Shown here: positions 42,513 through 52,627 of the stretch, in pieces
Layout: each line of letters opens with the position of its first letter
Numbering within the stretch: the first letter of the stretch is position 1
From: Bacteroidales bacterium
GTDB lineage: Bacteria > Bacteroidota > Bacteroidia > Bacteroidales > UBA932
NCBI GenBank assembly: GCA_017962925.1
Contig: JAGCUK010000036.1
Coordinates: forward strand, 1 to 61,510
DNA length: 61,510 bases
Reading direction: 5' to 3'
Program-made: the position numbers and the translations under genes
Notes under the pieces: generated by a model
Seen by the model: the letters and a program-made list of their open reading frames with translations, nothing else
Told to the model about the DNA's origin: nothing
Databases searched by the model: none

Positions 42513-43821
42513 AGCATATAAGAAGATATACACTCAGCTGGAAGCCATCACAAAGGCAACCGTGTCGCTGAGGGCGGCCGGGGTGAGCAACGATGAACTC
42601 GCCACCGTAGAAGGCCGCCTGGCACAGGTGGTGAAGACGAAGGGAGACCTTGTCACCCTCCAGGTCTTCGCAGGCACCGAGGGCATCCCCACGAACGCGG
42701 AAGTATCCTTCCACGGGGAGCCTCCTACCCTGAAGGTGAGCGAGCAGCTCTCCGGGCGCTTCTTCAACGCCTACGGGCAGCCTATCGACGGCGGTCCCGA
42801 GGTGGAAGGAGAGGAACGCCAGGTGGGCGGCCCGTCCGTAAACCCCTACAAGCGCCGCCAGCCATCCGAACTCATCCCCACCGGCATCGCGGGCATCGAC
42901 CTCAACAATACCCTCGTTTCCGGGCAGAAGATCCCCTTCTTCGCCGACCCCGACCAGCCTTATAACCAGGTGATGGCGGATGTTGCGCTCCGCGCGGATG
43001 TGGACAAGATCATCCTCGGAGGCATGGGCCTGAGCAACGACGACTACCTCTTCTTCAAGCACAGTTTCGAGGCTGCAGGTGCGCTCGACAAGATTGTTTC
43101 CTTCGTGAACACCACCGAGGAGCCCCCCGTGGAGCGTCTGCTCATTCCGGATATGGCACTCGCCGCAGCCGAATACTTTGCGGTGGACAAGAACGAGAAG
43201 GTTCTGGTGCTGCTCACGGACATGACGCTCTACGCCGACGCGCTTTCGATCGTGAGCAACCGTATGGACCAGATTCCTTCTAAGGACTCCATGCCCGGCT
43301 CGCTGTATTCCGACCTCGCAAAGATCTACGAAAAGGCCGTGCAGCTGCCTGACGGCGGTTCCATCACCATCATAGCAGTCACCACGCTGAACGACGGAGA
43401 CATCACCCACGCCATCCCGGACAACACCGGCTACATCACCGAGGGACAGCTCTTCCTGCGTGCCGATTCCGATACCGGCAAGGTTATCGTGGATCCGTTC
43501 CGCTCGCTCAGCCGACTCAAACAGCTCGTGCAGGGAAAGAAGACGCGCGAAGACCATTCTCAGGTGATGAACGCGGGCGTGCGCCTCTACGCGGACGCAC
43601 AGAACGCCAAGACCAAGCTGGAGAACGGTTTCGACCTCTCCGACTACGATCTCCGCTGCCTCGACTACGCGAAGGATTATGCAGTCGAACTGCTCAGCAT
43701 AGACGTCAACATCAAGATAGAAGAGATGCTGGACACGGCCTGGAGGCTGTTCGCCAAGCATTTCAAGCCGGAAGAAACCGGCATCAAGCAGGCATTGATC
43801 GATAAATACTGGAAGGCTTAA
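42502..43821 (+). CDS. atpB: V-type ATPase regulatory subunit B
   Basis: 439 residues. GRFFNAYGQPIDGGP and LTDMTLYADALSIVSNRMDQIPS are subunit B marks, and the P-loop is degenerate (SGQKIPFFA), as expected for the non-catalytic subunit. Its stop shares one base with the subunit D start. Confidence 0.96.
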   Translation: MATKAYKKIYTQLEAITKATVSLRAAGVSNDELATVEGRLAQVVKTKGDLVTLQVFAGTEGIPTNAEVSFHGEPPTLKVSEQLSGRFFNAYGQPIDGGPEVEGEERQVGGPSVNPYKRRQPSELIPTGIAGIDLNNTLVSGQKIPFFADPDQPYNQVMADVALRADVDKIILGGMGLSNDDYLFFKHSFEAAGALDKIVSFVNTTEEPPVERLLIPDMALAAAEYFAVDKNEKVLVLLTDMTLYADALSIVSNRMDQIPSKDSMPGSLYSDLAKIYEKAVQLPDGGSITIIAVTTLNDGDITHAIPDNTGYITEGQLFLRADSDTGKVIVDPFRSLSRLKQLVQGKKTREDHSQVMNAGVRLYADAQNAKTKLENGFDLSDYDLRCLDYAKDYAVELLSIDVNIKIEEMLDTAWRLFAKHFKPEETGIKQALIDKYWKA

Positions 43822-44429
43822 TGGCTATTAAGTTCCAATATAACAAGACATCGCTGACGAACCTCGGGAAACAGCTGAAGGTGCGCCAGAGGGCACTCCC
43901 CACCCTTAAGAACAAGGAGTCCGCCCTGCGCCTCAGTGTTATCCAGGCCAAGAAGGATTCGGAGCGCCTGGCGGCGGAACTGGAAGCTGCGATTCAGCGA
44001 TACGACTATCTTGCATCCCTTTGGAACGAGTTCGAGCCCGGTCTCATCCGCATCACCGACATCGACCTCAAGGAGGTGAAAGTGGCGGGAGTGAAGTGCC
44101 CTCAGCTGGATGAAATACACTACGAGCTTGCACCTTTCAACGCCTTCGTCAAGCCCGCCTGGTACGCCGATGGCGTGCGCATCCTCCAGGAACTCACCCG
44201 TCTGGGGCTGGAAAGCGAGGTTTATGAGCAGAAGCGCCGCATCCTGGATTTCCAACGCAAGAAGACCACCCAGAAGGTGAACCTCTACGAGAAGGTGCAG
44301 ATTCCGGGATACCAGGAGGCTATTCTGAAGATCAAACGCTACATGGAGGATGAAGAGAACCTGAGCAAGGCCGCATCCAAGATAGTCAAGACGCGCCACG
44401 CGCTCGAAGAAGAGGAGGAAGCCCTATGA
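43821..44429 (+). CDS. atpD: V-type ATPase subunit D (central rotor)
   Basis: 202 residues, mostly two long helices at the N- and C-termini that form the rotor coiled coil (FQYNKTSLTNLGKQLKVRQRA at the start). It turns inside the A3B3 head. It overlaps subunit I by four bases. No subunit F gene, its usual partner, is present. Confidence 0.92.
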   Translation: MAIKFQYNKTSLTNLGKQLKVRQRALPTLKNKESALRLSVIQAKKDSERLAAELEAAIQRYDYLASLWNEFEPGLIRITDIDLKEVKVAGVKCPQLDEIHYELAPFNAFVKPAWYADGVRILQELTRLGLESEVYEQKRRILDFQRKKTTQKVNLYEKVQIPGYQEAILKIKRYMEDEENLSKAASKIVKTRHALEEEEEAL

Positions 44430-46201
44430 TCGAGAAGATGACCAAATACTCCATGATTCTGCTCAAAGGGCAGCAGGAGTCGCTTCTGGAAGGCCTCCAG
44501 GAACTGGGCCTGGTGGATATCACCCGCAGCACCAAGGCTCTGGACGACACTTCCCAGAAGATAGTGACGGAGATCGAACTGATCAAAGGACTCATCCAGG
44601 GCTTACAGAAAGCCAGAATCCCCGAAGGGACTCAGCCGGAGCATATCGACGGCGATATCGTGCACCTGGCCGGCGGCATGATCATGCGCTATGCCGACGA
44701 TACGGAAGCGATCCAGTCCCTGCGCAAGGAACTGGAAACGAGGCGCATCTGGGGTTCCTTCGATCCGGATATACTACGCAAACTCTCGGAAGCCGGCGTC
44801 TCCGTCAATTTCCACAAACTGTCCAAGAAACAGTTCAAGCCTGAATGGAACGAAGAATACGCCATTTCCGTAATCAATCAAGATAAGACAGGCATTTGGT
44901 TCGTGGTGGCGGGAGAAGATCCCCTCCCGGGCAAGATTCCAGCTCCCGAAACAGATGCAAGGCAACTTGAGCAGGACCTCCAGGAAAAGGAACAGCATTT
45001 CCAGAAAGTACTTGGGCGCATTGCCGGCGCCAAGGAGCGCATTCCTGAACTGGAGCAGAAAAAGGCCGATCTTTGTTCAAAGCTGGACCTCTACCTTGCC
45101 GGTGCCGCCGCCGTCCCTGCTGCAGAAAACTCAATCGTCACCCTGGTGGGCTATGCCCCGGTGGAGGACGATGCCGCCATCTGCGCCGCGCTGGATGCAT
45201 CGGACATCTTCTATCTGAAGGAAGACGCCGTCCTGGAGGACGATCCGCCCATCTCCTTCAGGAACAACAAGTTCGTGAAGATGTTCGAGCTGCTCACCGA
45301 TATGTACGGCCGCCCGGCCTACAACGGTTTCGACCCGACACCCTTCATCGCCGTGTTCTTCATGCTGTTCTTCGCATTCTGCATGGGAGACGCCGGCTAC
45401 GGGCTGCTGCTGGTCGCCATCGGCCTTGGTCTCAAGAAGACTCTCGGGGACATCTCCCCGCTGGTAGTCACCCTCGGCGTTGCCACCACGGTGATTGGCT
45501 TCCTCTTCCATACCTTCTTCAGCATAGACATAGCCCAGTGGCAGATATTCGAGCCCATCAAGGGCATTTTCCTGCCTTCCAAGATTGCAGGGTATGACGG
45601 CACCATGGTGCTCTCGCTCGTAGTGGGTATAGTGCATATCTGCATAGCGATGGTTGTCAAGACCTGCGTTGCCACCAGGCAGAAAGGCTTCCTCGGCAGC
45701 CTCGGCACCTGGGGATGGACTCTGCTGATCGTGGGTGGAGTGATCGTGGGAGCATTCGCCCTTCTCGGGGTTATCGACAAGAGCCTGACCAAAATCATAA
45801 TCATAGTGCTTGGCATTGTTTCCGCGCTGGGCATTTTCCTGCTCAACGACATTCACCGCAATCCCCTGCTGAACATAGGCTCCGGCCTCTGGGACACCTA
45901 CAATGCAATCACGGGCCTGCTGGGAGACGTGCTGAGCTATCTGCGACTGTATGCCCTCGGCCTTGCCGGAATGATGCTCGGCAGTTCCTTCAACACCATA
46001 GGGCTGACTCTGCTTGGGGACGGATCCTCACCGGTGATGTGGGTGTTTTTCATACTCCTCGTCATTGTGGGGCATACACTCAACATAGCCATGGCCGCCC
46101 TGGGCGCCTTCGTCCATCCGCTCAGGCTCAACTTCCTTGAATTTTTCAAGAATTCCGGCTACGAAGCAACAGGACGCAATTTTAATCCGCTAAAGAAATA
46201 A
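44426..46201 (+). CDS. atpI: V-type ATPase subunit I (a-type membrane stator)
   Basis: 591 residues. A ~300-residue cytoplasmic arm with coiled coils precedes about seven membrane spans. The ion-path arginine lies in DVLSYLRLYALGLAGMMLG, and the late HPLRLNFLEFFKNSGYEATG is the family's closing motif. It forms the stationary half-channels against the K ring. Confidence 0.95.
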   Translation: MIEKMTKYSMILLKGQQESLLEGLQELGLVDITRSTKALDDTSQKIVTEIELIKGLIQGLQKARIPEGTQPEHIDGDIVHLAGGMIMRYADDTEAIQSLRKELETRRIWGSFDPDILRKLSEAGVSVNFHKLSKKQFKPEWNEEYAISVINQDKTGIWFVVAGEDPLPGKIPAPETDARQLEQDLQEKEQHFQKVLGRIAGAKERIPELEQKKADLCSKLDLYLAGAAAVPAAENSIVTLVGYAPVEDDAAICAALDASDIFYLKEDAVLEDDPPISFRNNKFVKMFELLTDMYGRPAYNGFDPTPFIAVFFMLFFAFCMGDAGYGLLLVAIGLGLKKTLGDISPLVVTLGVATTVIGFLFHTFFSIDIAQWQIFEPIKGIFLPSKIAGYDGTMVLSLVVGIVHICIAMVVKTCVATRQKGFLGSLGTWGWTLLIVGGVIVGAFALLGVIDKSLTKIIIIVLGIVSALGIFLLNDIHRNPLLNIGSGLWDTYNAITGLLGDVLSYLRLYALGLAGMMLGSSFNTIGLTLLGDGSSPVMWVFFILLVIVGHTLNIAMAALGAFVHPLRLNFLEFFKNSGYEATGRNFNPLKK

Positions 46202-46212
46202 TAACAATATAA

Positions 46213-46638
<426 letters not shown>

Positions 46639-46647
46639 TTATTGATT

Positions 46648-48069
46648 ATGAAACGCAGGGACTTTCTCAAGACCGCGGGCGTCCTCGCAGCAGGATCGGC
46701 CTTGTCTTCCCCTCTGGCATCAGCCAGTCCTCTAGCATCTTCCGCCGCCGCACCGGTGGAAGGAGATCTCAACGATCTGAAGATTTTCAGGTCCCTGGAA
46801 GCGCAGGTAGATAAGCCCGTCACCGTTATCATTATCGGCGCCGGCAACCGTGGCAGGACTTACTCCGGCTACGCCGACCTCTATCCCAAGACTATGAAGG
46901 TGGTTGGCGTGTCCGACATATTGGATCATCGCCTCAAATACCTGTCCGACAAGCACAACGTAGCTCCCGAAATGCGTTTCGGGCACTTCCGCGAGGTGTT
47001 CGCAAGCGGAAAGAAGCTGGCAGATGCAGTGATTATTTGCACTCCGGATGACAGGCATTTCGAACCCTGCATGAAGGCTCTGGAGCTTGGTTATGACGTG
47101 CTTCTGGAGAAGCCCATGGCCCAGACCGAAAAGGAGTGCCGCGCCATCCTGGCCCAGTCCAAGAAATACAACCGCATAGTCGGCATCTGCCACGTGCTCC
47201 GCTACGCCCCTTATTTCATGGCGCTTCGTCACGTGCTCCGCAGTGGAGCCATCGGCGAGATAGTAAGCTTCCAGCATATGGAGCCCATCCAGTACGCCCA
47301 TATGGCGCATTCCTATGTGCGTGGCAACTGGCGCAATTCCAAAGAGACCACGCCCATAATCCTCGCAAAGTCCTGCCACGACCTCGACATACTGCGCTGG
47401 ATGCTGGATAAGCCCTGCAAGAGCATAGTCGCAGACGCAAGCCTGCATCTCTTCAAGGCCGAGAATGCACCGGAAGGCGCACCTTCCCATTGCACTGACG
47501 GATGCCCTCACGAGGACACCTGTCCTTATTCTGCAATCGACATCTACTGCAGGCGCAAGGCCCACCTGGGAGTATTCGACCTACATGGCAACAGGGACCC
47601 GGAAGTAATCCTGCAGCGCCTCAAGGACCCTGCATACAGCAGTTACGGACGATGCGTCTATCATTGCGACAACGACCAGCCGGACCACTATGTGGCCGAA
47701 ATGGTGTTCGAGGGCAATGAGACCGCCACATTCTCGATGGAAGCATTCTCCCCTTACGGAGGCCGCAGGACCCGCGTCATGGGCACCACAGGCTACATCG
47801 AGGGAGACGGCGGCACTTTCACCGTCTACGATTTCCGAAGTGGAAGGAAGAACGTATGGAATAGGAAAGTGTCCGAGATTCCCGAGTACAAAGGCTCCGG
47901 CCACGGCGGAGGCGACCTCGGCCTTGTCCGTGACTTCCTCGAAGCAGTCGGGCATCAGGATCCTTCACGCCTTACCAGCACTATCGAAGCTTCCATAGAA
48001 AGCCACGTAATGGGCTTTGCAGCTGAACGCAGCCGCAAGTCCGGCAAAAAGGAAAAGGTGAAAGTCTAG
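46648..48069 (+). CDS. Gfo/Idh/MocA-family oxidoreductase with Tat signal
   Basis: 473 residues from the ATG at 46648. A Tat-type leader (KRRDFLKTAGVLAAGSAL) shows export in folded form with bound NAD(P). The Rossmann part has VIIIGAGNRGRTYS, and EKPMAQTEKEC is the family's catalytic-lysine block. A cysteine-rich segment (CTDGCPHEDTCPYSA) is typical of the Bacteroidota subgroup. Relatives act on sugars; some (GH109) are NAD-dependent glycosidases. The substrate is not predictable. It starts nine bases after the ATPase operon and may be its last transcribed gene. It overlaps the convergent gene by CTAG. Confidence 0.85.
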   Translation: MKRRDFLKTAGVLAAGSALSSPLASASPLASSAAAPVEGDLNDLKIFRSLEAQVDKPVTVIIIGAGNRGRTYSGYADLYPKTMKVVGVSDILDHRLKYLSDKHNVAPEMRFGHFREVFASGKKLADAVIICTPDDRHFEPCMKALELGYDVLLEKPMAQTEKECRAILAQSKKYNRIVGICHVLRYAPYFMALRHVLRSGAIGEIVSFQHMEPIQYAHMAHSYVRGNWRNSKETTPIILAKSCHDLDILRWMLDKPCKSIVADASLHLFKAENAPEGAPSHCTDGCPHEDTCPYSAIDIYCRRKAHLGVFDLHGNRDPEVILQRLKDPAYSSYGRCVYHCDNDQPDHYVAEMVFEGNETATFSMEAFSPYGGRRTRVMGTTGYIEGDGGTFTVYDFRSGRKNVWNRKVSEIPEYKGSGHGGGDLGLVRDFLEAVGHQDPSRLTSTIEASIESHVMGFAAERSRKSGKKEKVKV

Positions 48070-49412
48070 CGGTAGATATAGAGTATCTGCCCGATACGGA
48101 GTTTGTCACTGCGCAGATGGTTCCATTTTTTGAGTTGAGCCACTGTGCAGTGATTCTTTTGTGCGATTTTGCCAAGGTAGTCGCCTTCCCTGACTTTGTA
48201 GGCGATGCGGGTCTCTCCTCCGCTCTCTTCTATATTCTTCAGTACCTGGGCGTTCAAGAGTTCGCCCGCACGGTGCAGGTAGAGCGAATCCTGGTTCGCG
48301 GCGAGGAACGGCCCAGTCCACGCATAAGGGAGATTCAGTATGCAGGTGCCGCTGTTGCCAGGGATGATGTCGTGGGTGTACTGAGGGTTCAGGAGTTTCA
48401 CCGTCTCGAGCGGAACGCCCACCACCTCGTTTATCTGCTTGAAGTGCAGATTACGGCGGATTTCAAAGGTGTCCACCTTGGCCGGCATCCCCACATCGGC
48501 AGGCTGCAGGCCATACTCCTTCGCATAATGGAAGGCGTACATCGCCCCGATGAACGCTGGCACATAGCCTCTGGTTTCCCTCGGAAGATAGGGGTAGATG
48601 CTCCAGAAATCCATCTTTCCATCCGCACGCTTGATGGCCTTGACCACGTTGCCCGAACCGCAATTGTAGGAGCAGATGGCCAGGTTCCAATCCCCGAACA
48701 CACTGTAGGCATCGCGGAGGTACCTTGCAGCTGCATCGGCCGACTTTTCCACGTCCAGACGCTCGTCCATGAATGAATTGATCTTCAAGCCGTAGAGCTT
48801 GCCGGTGCGATACATGAACTGCCAGATACCCATCGCTCCGGCCCTGGATTCCGCCGTGGGATTCAGGTTGGATTCGATGATGGACATATACTTCAACTCA
48901 AGCGGAAGCCCGTATTTGGCGAGTTTTTCTTCGAATATGGGGAAATAATACAGGCTCCTTCCCATCATGGCCTGCATGTGGCGAGGCATCTTCTCGGAAT
49001 AGAGAATCATGTAGTTCTTCACCGTCTCGTTGAAGGGGATGGTGATGTAGGCGTTCATGGCCTGCAGGCGGCGCATCAGCTCTTCGTCCGACACTTTGGA
49101 GGTGAAGTGGACTGCATCCATGTCATATTCCGACGCTTCCTGGAAATCGGCGTTGAGCTTCTGTTTGTACCATGCATCTATGAGACTGTCCGAGAGTTCC
49201 ACCGGAACGGCAGGCAGCACAGCCCCGGATTCATCCGCTGCGGGCTCTTCCGCCACTGCCACGAGTGATGCCTGAAGGCTGTCCAGACGGGCCTGCAGGG
49301 CCGCCAGCTCGCGCTTGAGGGCTTCGTTCTCCGCTTTCAGGGCCTTCTTGTTCTGTCCGAAAGAGGGAACCATAACTGCAAGAAGCAGGAGAGCCGGAAG
49401 CAGTCTTCTCAT
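48066..49412 (-). CDS. Lytic transglycosylase with LysM domain (MltD-like)
   Basis: 448 residues with a signal peptide (MRRLLPALLLLAVMVPSFG) and a coiled-coil segment. The SLT domain has the catalytic Glu in IIESNLNPTAESRAGAMGIWQF and SYNCGSGNV. One clear LysM repeat closes the protein (YKVREGDYLGKIAQKN). It cleaves peptidoglycan in the periplasm. The parA-parB-DUF5683-transglycosylase order is a conserved Bacteroidota block. Confidence 0.93.
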   Translation of the reverse strand: MRRLLPALLLLAVMVPSFGQNKKALKAENEALKRELAALQARLDSLQASLVAVAEEPAADESGAVLPAVPVELSDSLIDAWYKQKLNADFQEASEYDMDAVHFTSKVSDEELMRRLQAMNAYITIPFNETVKNYMILYSEKMPRHMQAMMGRSLYYFPIFEEKLAKYGLPLELKYMSIIESNLNPTAESRAGAMGIWQFMYRTGKLYGLKINSFMDERLDVEKSADAAARYLRDAYSVFGDWNLAICSYNCGSGNVVKAIKRADGKMDFWSIYPYLPRETRGYVPAFIGAMYAFHYAKEYGLQPADVGMPAKVDTFEIRRNLHFKQINEVVGVPLETVKLLNPQYTHDIIPGNSGTCILNLPYAWTGPFLAANQDSLYLHRAGELLNAQVLKNIEESGGETRIAYKVREGDYLGKIAQKNHCTVAQLKKWNHLRSDKLRIGQILYIYR

Positions 49413-49415
49413 AAG

Positions 49416-50297
49416 CTAGAAAGTGATGCCGAATCGTACACCCAGGGCAGAATTCAGCCCGGAGCCTGAAGCATAGAAACTATCGGTCGGGAGCACCACG
49501 GGATCTATCGACATGGTCAGATCATCCGCGATGTTGAAATCGTGCATATATGCGAACACGTTGGCATCTATCACCTGAAGGAGATAGAAACCTGCAATCG
49601 CGAGCACGGAATAGTCCCTGTAGCGGCGATAGACGTTCCTGTAGTAAAGCGCCGTTTCTGCACCGATAGGGCCGTTGTAAGGGGTTTCTGTGCTGGTGGC
49701 TTCCCTGTAGATACGGCGGAAACGGACGTAGTTGGTCTTGTTCAGCACATAGAAGTGGATGGAACCCATCAGGCCGCCCTAGTAGATAGGCAGTTTCCAT
49801 GCCTCGCCGTTGTAAATCTGTCCCAGGCCAGGCACCAGGATTGAATACAAGGTCGCCTTTCCGGCGCTGGGATAATCGGCCTCATAGCAGATCACCTCGT
49901 CCAGGGCCATCCCCCAATAGGTCAAGCCGGCTGCGGCAAAACACAGTGTAGATGCCTTGGTATTGCCTTTACTCTTGTAATAATATCCCCCCGCAACACC
50001 TCCAATCAATCCGGTATAGACTATGGGAAGCTTCCAATAATCCCTGTTATACATCTGCCCCGTGCCGGGGAAGATGGCTGAGCCGAAGGCCATGGTGCCT
50101 GGCTTCAAGGGGTTCTTGTGGGCGACTCCACCGAAAAACTCCTTGAAAGAGAACATCACGTCGGTGCTGTCCTTCTCGGCTTCGGGATCGTCGTTATAAC
50201 TCTGGCTGAATGCCTCTTCTTTAAACTGAGCATGCGCCGGCACGCCGATGGCCGCGGCCACCAGCAGCAAGGCAAGTATGCACAGTAAGCGTTTCAT
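49416..50297 (-). pseudogene. DUF5683 protein interrupted by one in-frame TAG
   Basis: The frame from 50297 runs 172 codons (signal MKRLLCILALLLVAAAIGVPAHA), meets TAG at 49779-49781, and continues in the same frame for a further ~120 codons to 49416. Sequence on both sides is family-like. The protein has an internal duplication: YNRDYWKLPIVYTGLIGG in the first half and YNGEAWKLPIY*GGLMG in the second, so the stop falls at a residue that is probably Tyr (TAC or TAT to TAG). Other genes here end in TAG, so the code is not altered. It is a fresh nonsense mutation, an assembly error, or read-through. DUF5683 proteins are inner-membrane proteins of unknown role next to parAB. Confidence 0.8.
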
Positions 50298-51232
50298 CAG
50301 ATATCCGCCTTCTCGAGAGCCTCCAGGAAACGCTGCACCTCCTCGTCGGAAGCGAACTTCACTGTCATCGTTCCCTTGCCGGAAGCGCTTCGGCGCACGG
50401 AAATATCGTTAGAGAAGAATTTTCCGATATGCGAGAGCATGCGGGTATATTCAGCCGGGAGTTCCGTCTGCACGGGTGCAGGCTTGCGGGTAGAAGGAGA
50501 CTTGAGATACTTGCGCACAAGTTCTTCGAGTTCACGCACGCTGAGCCCCTCCTTGATTACGAGGTCGCAGAACTTCTCCTGGGATTCCGCATCGGGCAGG
50601 CCGAGCAGAACCTTGGCGTGGCCTACGCTGAGCAGGCCTACCTTGAGGTCGTGCTGAATCTTCACGGGGAGTTTGAGCAGGCGTAGGGTGTTGGCGACGC
50701 TGGCGCGCTTCTTCCCCACCCTGTCTGCCATTGCCTCCTGAGTGAGACTGCATTCATCTATCAGACGCTGGAAACTAAGAGCGGTCTCGATGGGGTCCAG
50801 ATTCTCGCGCTGGATATTCTCCACGAGTGCCATCTCTAGCATGCCCTGATCGTTCGCCTCGCGCACATAGGCGGGAATCATCGACATCCCGGCCATGCGG
50901 CAAGCCTTGAAGCGGCGTTCACCGCTGATTATCTGGTAGCGTCCATCGGAAACCTTGCGGACCGTAATAGGCTGAATCAGGCCCAGAGTGCGGATAGATG
51001 CCGCCAACTCCTCGAGAGCATCCTGGTCGAATGCCATTCGGGGCTGGAAAGGATTGGCTTCCACGTTGGCAACGGGGATGCGAAGCACATCGGACGAATC
51101 CTGCTTAGGACGGGCGCCCGCCACCTCTTTGTTCACGTAGCCTACCGGCTTGCGGAACTGATCCACGTTTATATCATCTCCCAGCAGGGCACCGAGGCCC
51201 CTGCCGAGTCCGCGGGGTTCTTTATTGCTCAT
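50297..51232 (-). CDS. parB: Chromosome partition protein ParB
   Basis: 311 residues from the ATG at 51232 (MSNKEPRGLGRGLGALLGDD, the usual Bacteroidota start). CTP-binding and helix-turn-helix parts are seen as ISGERRFKACRMAG and LTQEAMADRVGKKRASVANTLRLL. It binds parS sites and spreads as a CTP-dependent clamp. It overlaps parA by eleven bases and shares one base with the DUF5683 start. Confidence 0.95.
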   Translation of the reverse strand: MSNKEPRGLGRGLGALLGDDINVDQFRKPVGYVNKEVAGARPKQDSSDVLRIPVANVEANPFQPRMAFDQDALEELAASIRTLGLIQPITVRKVSDGRYQIISGERRFKACRMAGMSMIPAYVREANDQGMLEMALVENIQRENLDPIETALSFQRLIDECSLTQEAMADRVGKKRASVANTLRLLKLPVKIQHDLKVGLLSVGHAKVLLGLPDAESQEKFCDLVIKEGLSVRELEELVRKYLKSPSTRKPAPVQTELPAEYTRMLSHIGKFFSNDISVRRSASGKGTMTVKFASDEEVQRFLEALEKADI

Positions 51233-52007
51233 TGCGTTTCTCTCCATTTCTTTCGAGCACCTCGGCCGCCAGACTCATATAGTTGTTGGCGCCGTTGCTC
51301 ATGATATCGTAAAGGATGATGGGTTTCCCGTGGCTGGGGGCCTCGCTGAGGCGGATATTGCGCTGGATGATGGTGCGGAAGACCATCTCCTTGAAATGCT
51401 CGCGGAGCTCCGCCACCACCTGCGTATGCACCTTGGTGCGCCCGTCGAACATGGTCACCAGGAAGCCCTCTATGGTCAGGTTCGGATTCACCTCTCCCTG
51501 CACCAGGCGTATGGTCTGGAGGAGTTTGCCCAGGCCTTCCAGTGCGAAGAATTCAGGCTGCACGGGGATAATTACGGAATCCGCAGCGGTGAGGCAGTTG
51601 ACGGTGATAAGCCCGAGCGAAGGGGAACAGTCTATGATGATATAGTCGTAGTTGTTCCGGATGGGCTCCAGAACCTTCTTGAGCACGGACTCGCGCCCGG
51701 GAAGCTCCAGCATCTCGATTTCAGCTCCCACCAGGTTGATATGGGAAGGCACCAGGTGCAAGCCGGACATCTCGGTCTGGATCAGGGCGTCCTCAATCCC
51801 GATCTGGCCGATCATCACCTCGTAGAGGGTGCGTTTCTGGCCGTCGTCAGGCGAGAAATTCAAACCCGAGGTGGAGTTTGCCTGGGGATCTGCGTCGATG
51901 ATCAGGACCTTCTTCTCGAGCACTGCGAGAGAGGCCGAAAGGTTGATGGCCGTCGTGGTTTTGCCCACGCCGCCCTTCTGGTTTGCTATGGCGATAATCT
52001 TTCCCAT
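51222..52007 (-). CDS. parA: Chromosome partition ATPase ParA (Soj)
   Basis: 261 residues. The deviant Walker A is NQKGGVGKTTTAINL, followed by IDADPQANSTSGL and IIDCSPSLGLI. There is no DNA-binding N-terminal extension, so this is the chromosomal Soj type. It works with ParB in origin segregation, which suggests the replication origin is not far. A -7 box precedes it. Confidence 0.96.
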   Translation of the reverse strand: MGKIIAIANQKGGVGKTTTAINLSASLAVLEKKVLIIDADPQANSTSGLNFSPDDGQKRTLYEVMIGQIGIEDALIQTEMSGLHLVPSHINLVGAEIEMLELPGRESVLKKVLEPIRNNYDYIIIDCSPSLGLITVNCLTAADSVIIPVQPEFFALEGLGKLLQTIRLVQGEVNPNLTIEGFLVTMFDGRTKVHTQVVAELREHFKEMVFRTIIQRNIRLSEAPSHGKPIILYDIMSNGANNYMSLAAEVLERNGEKRNEQ

Positions 52008-52021
52008 ATCGTAGAGTTATG

Positions 52022-52627
52022 TCAATCTACAAATTTAGCAAAAAAACTGGTAATGACCCAATGAATCAGCCGGCACAAAAGTTCAGCAATTATTATACCC
52101 GCTATCGCGCCCACGAGTATATCTCCCAGGAAATGCTTCCCGACGAAGACCCGGCTGATGCTCACTCCGGCTACCCAAAGCACGAGAAGCGTGGCCAGAA
52201 GCCTCTCTGGACGCCCTGCACCCCATTTCCGAAAGAAATACAGCACAGCGGTGGCAACGCCCGCACAGGTGGCTGCATGGGCAGAGAAAAAGCCGTATTT
52301 ACCGCCTCTCTTTTCCAGAATATTCAAGCCATTGTCTATCATGTACTCATCCCAGCACGGGCGGAATCGCTGCACCCAGTGCTTGATAATGGTTGCAAAC
52401 TGGTCTGCAGCCGTTACGGAAAGCACCACTGCAAGAAGAATCATCAGAGCTTTCTTCCATCCCAGACGATACCAGATATACGCAAACAGTATCACATAGA
52501 GCGGAATCATCACCGTGCGGTTGCTCAGCACCGGCATCACGGCATCGGTAAAAGCACTGTCGAAATCGTTGATGGCCAGAGTCGCCATGCGGTCGGCATT
52601 CACCAGGGTATCGAAAAAGGCACTCAT
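52022..52627 (-). CDS. PAP2-family membrane phosphatase
   Basis: 201 residues from the ATG at 52627, which overlaps the obg stop as ATGA. About five membrane spans. The three phosphatase motifs are KHWVQRFRP, SAHAATCAG (PSGH-like with Ala for Gly) and SRVFVGKHFLGD. Family members dephosphorylate undecaprenyl pyrophosphate or phosphatidylglycerol phosphate at the outer face of the membrane; which one cannot be told. Confidence 0.88.
   Translation of the reverse strand: MSAFFDTLVNADRMATLAINDFDSAFTDAVMPVLSNRTVMIPLYVILFAYIWYRLGWKKALMILLAVVLSVTAADQFATIIKHWVQRFRPCWDEYMIDNGLNILEKRGGKYGFFSAHAATCAGVATAVLYFFRKWGAGRPERLLATLLVLWVAGVSISRVFVGKHFLGDILVGAIAGIIIAELLCRLIHWVITSFFAKFVD
52030..52037 (-). promoter_or_regulatory. 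-7 box of parAB
   Basis: TAAATTTG on the minus strand, 23 bases before the parA ATG and just inside the 3' end of the PAP2 gene. The -33 element is not clear. Confidence 0.5.

Noticed and set aside
49416-50297. Stop-codon reassignment (TAG read as an amino acid) to explain the interrupted DUF5683 gene
   Set aside because: hydB, hydA, hydF, hydG and the Gfo/Idh/MocA gene all end in TAG at the expected family length, so TAG is a normal stop here.
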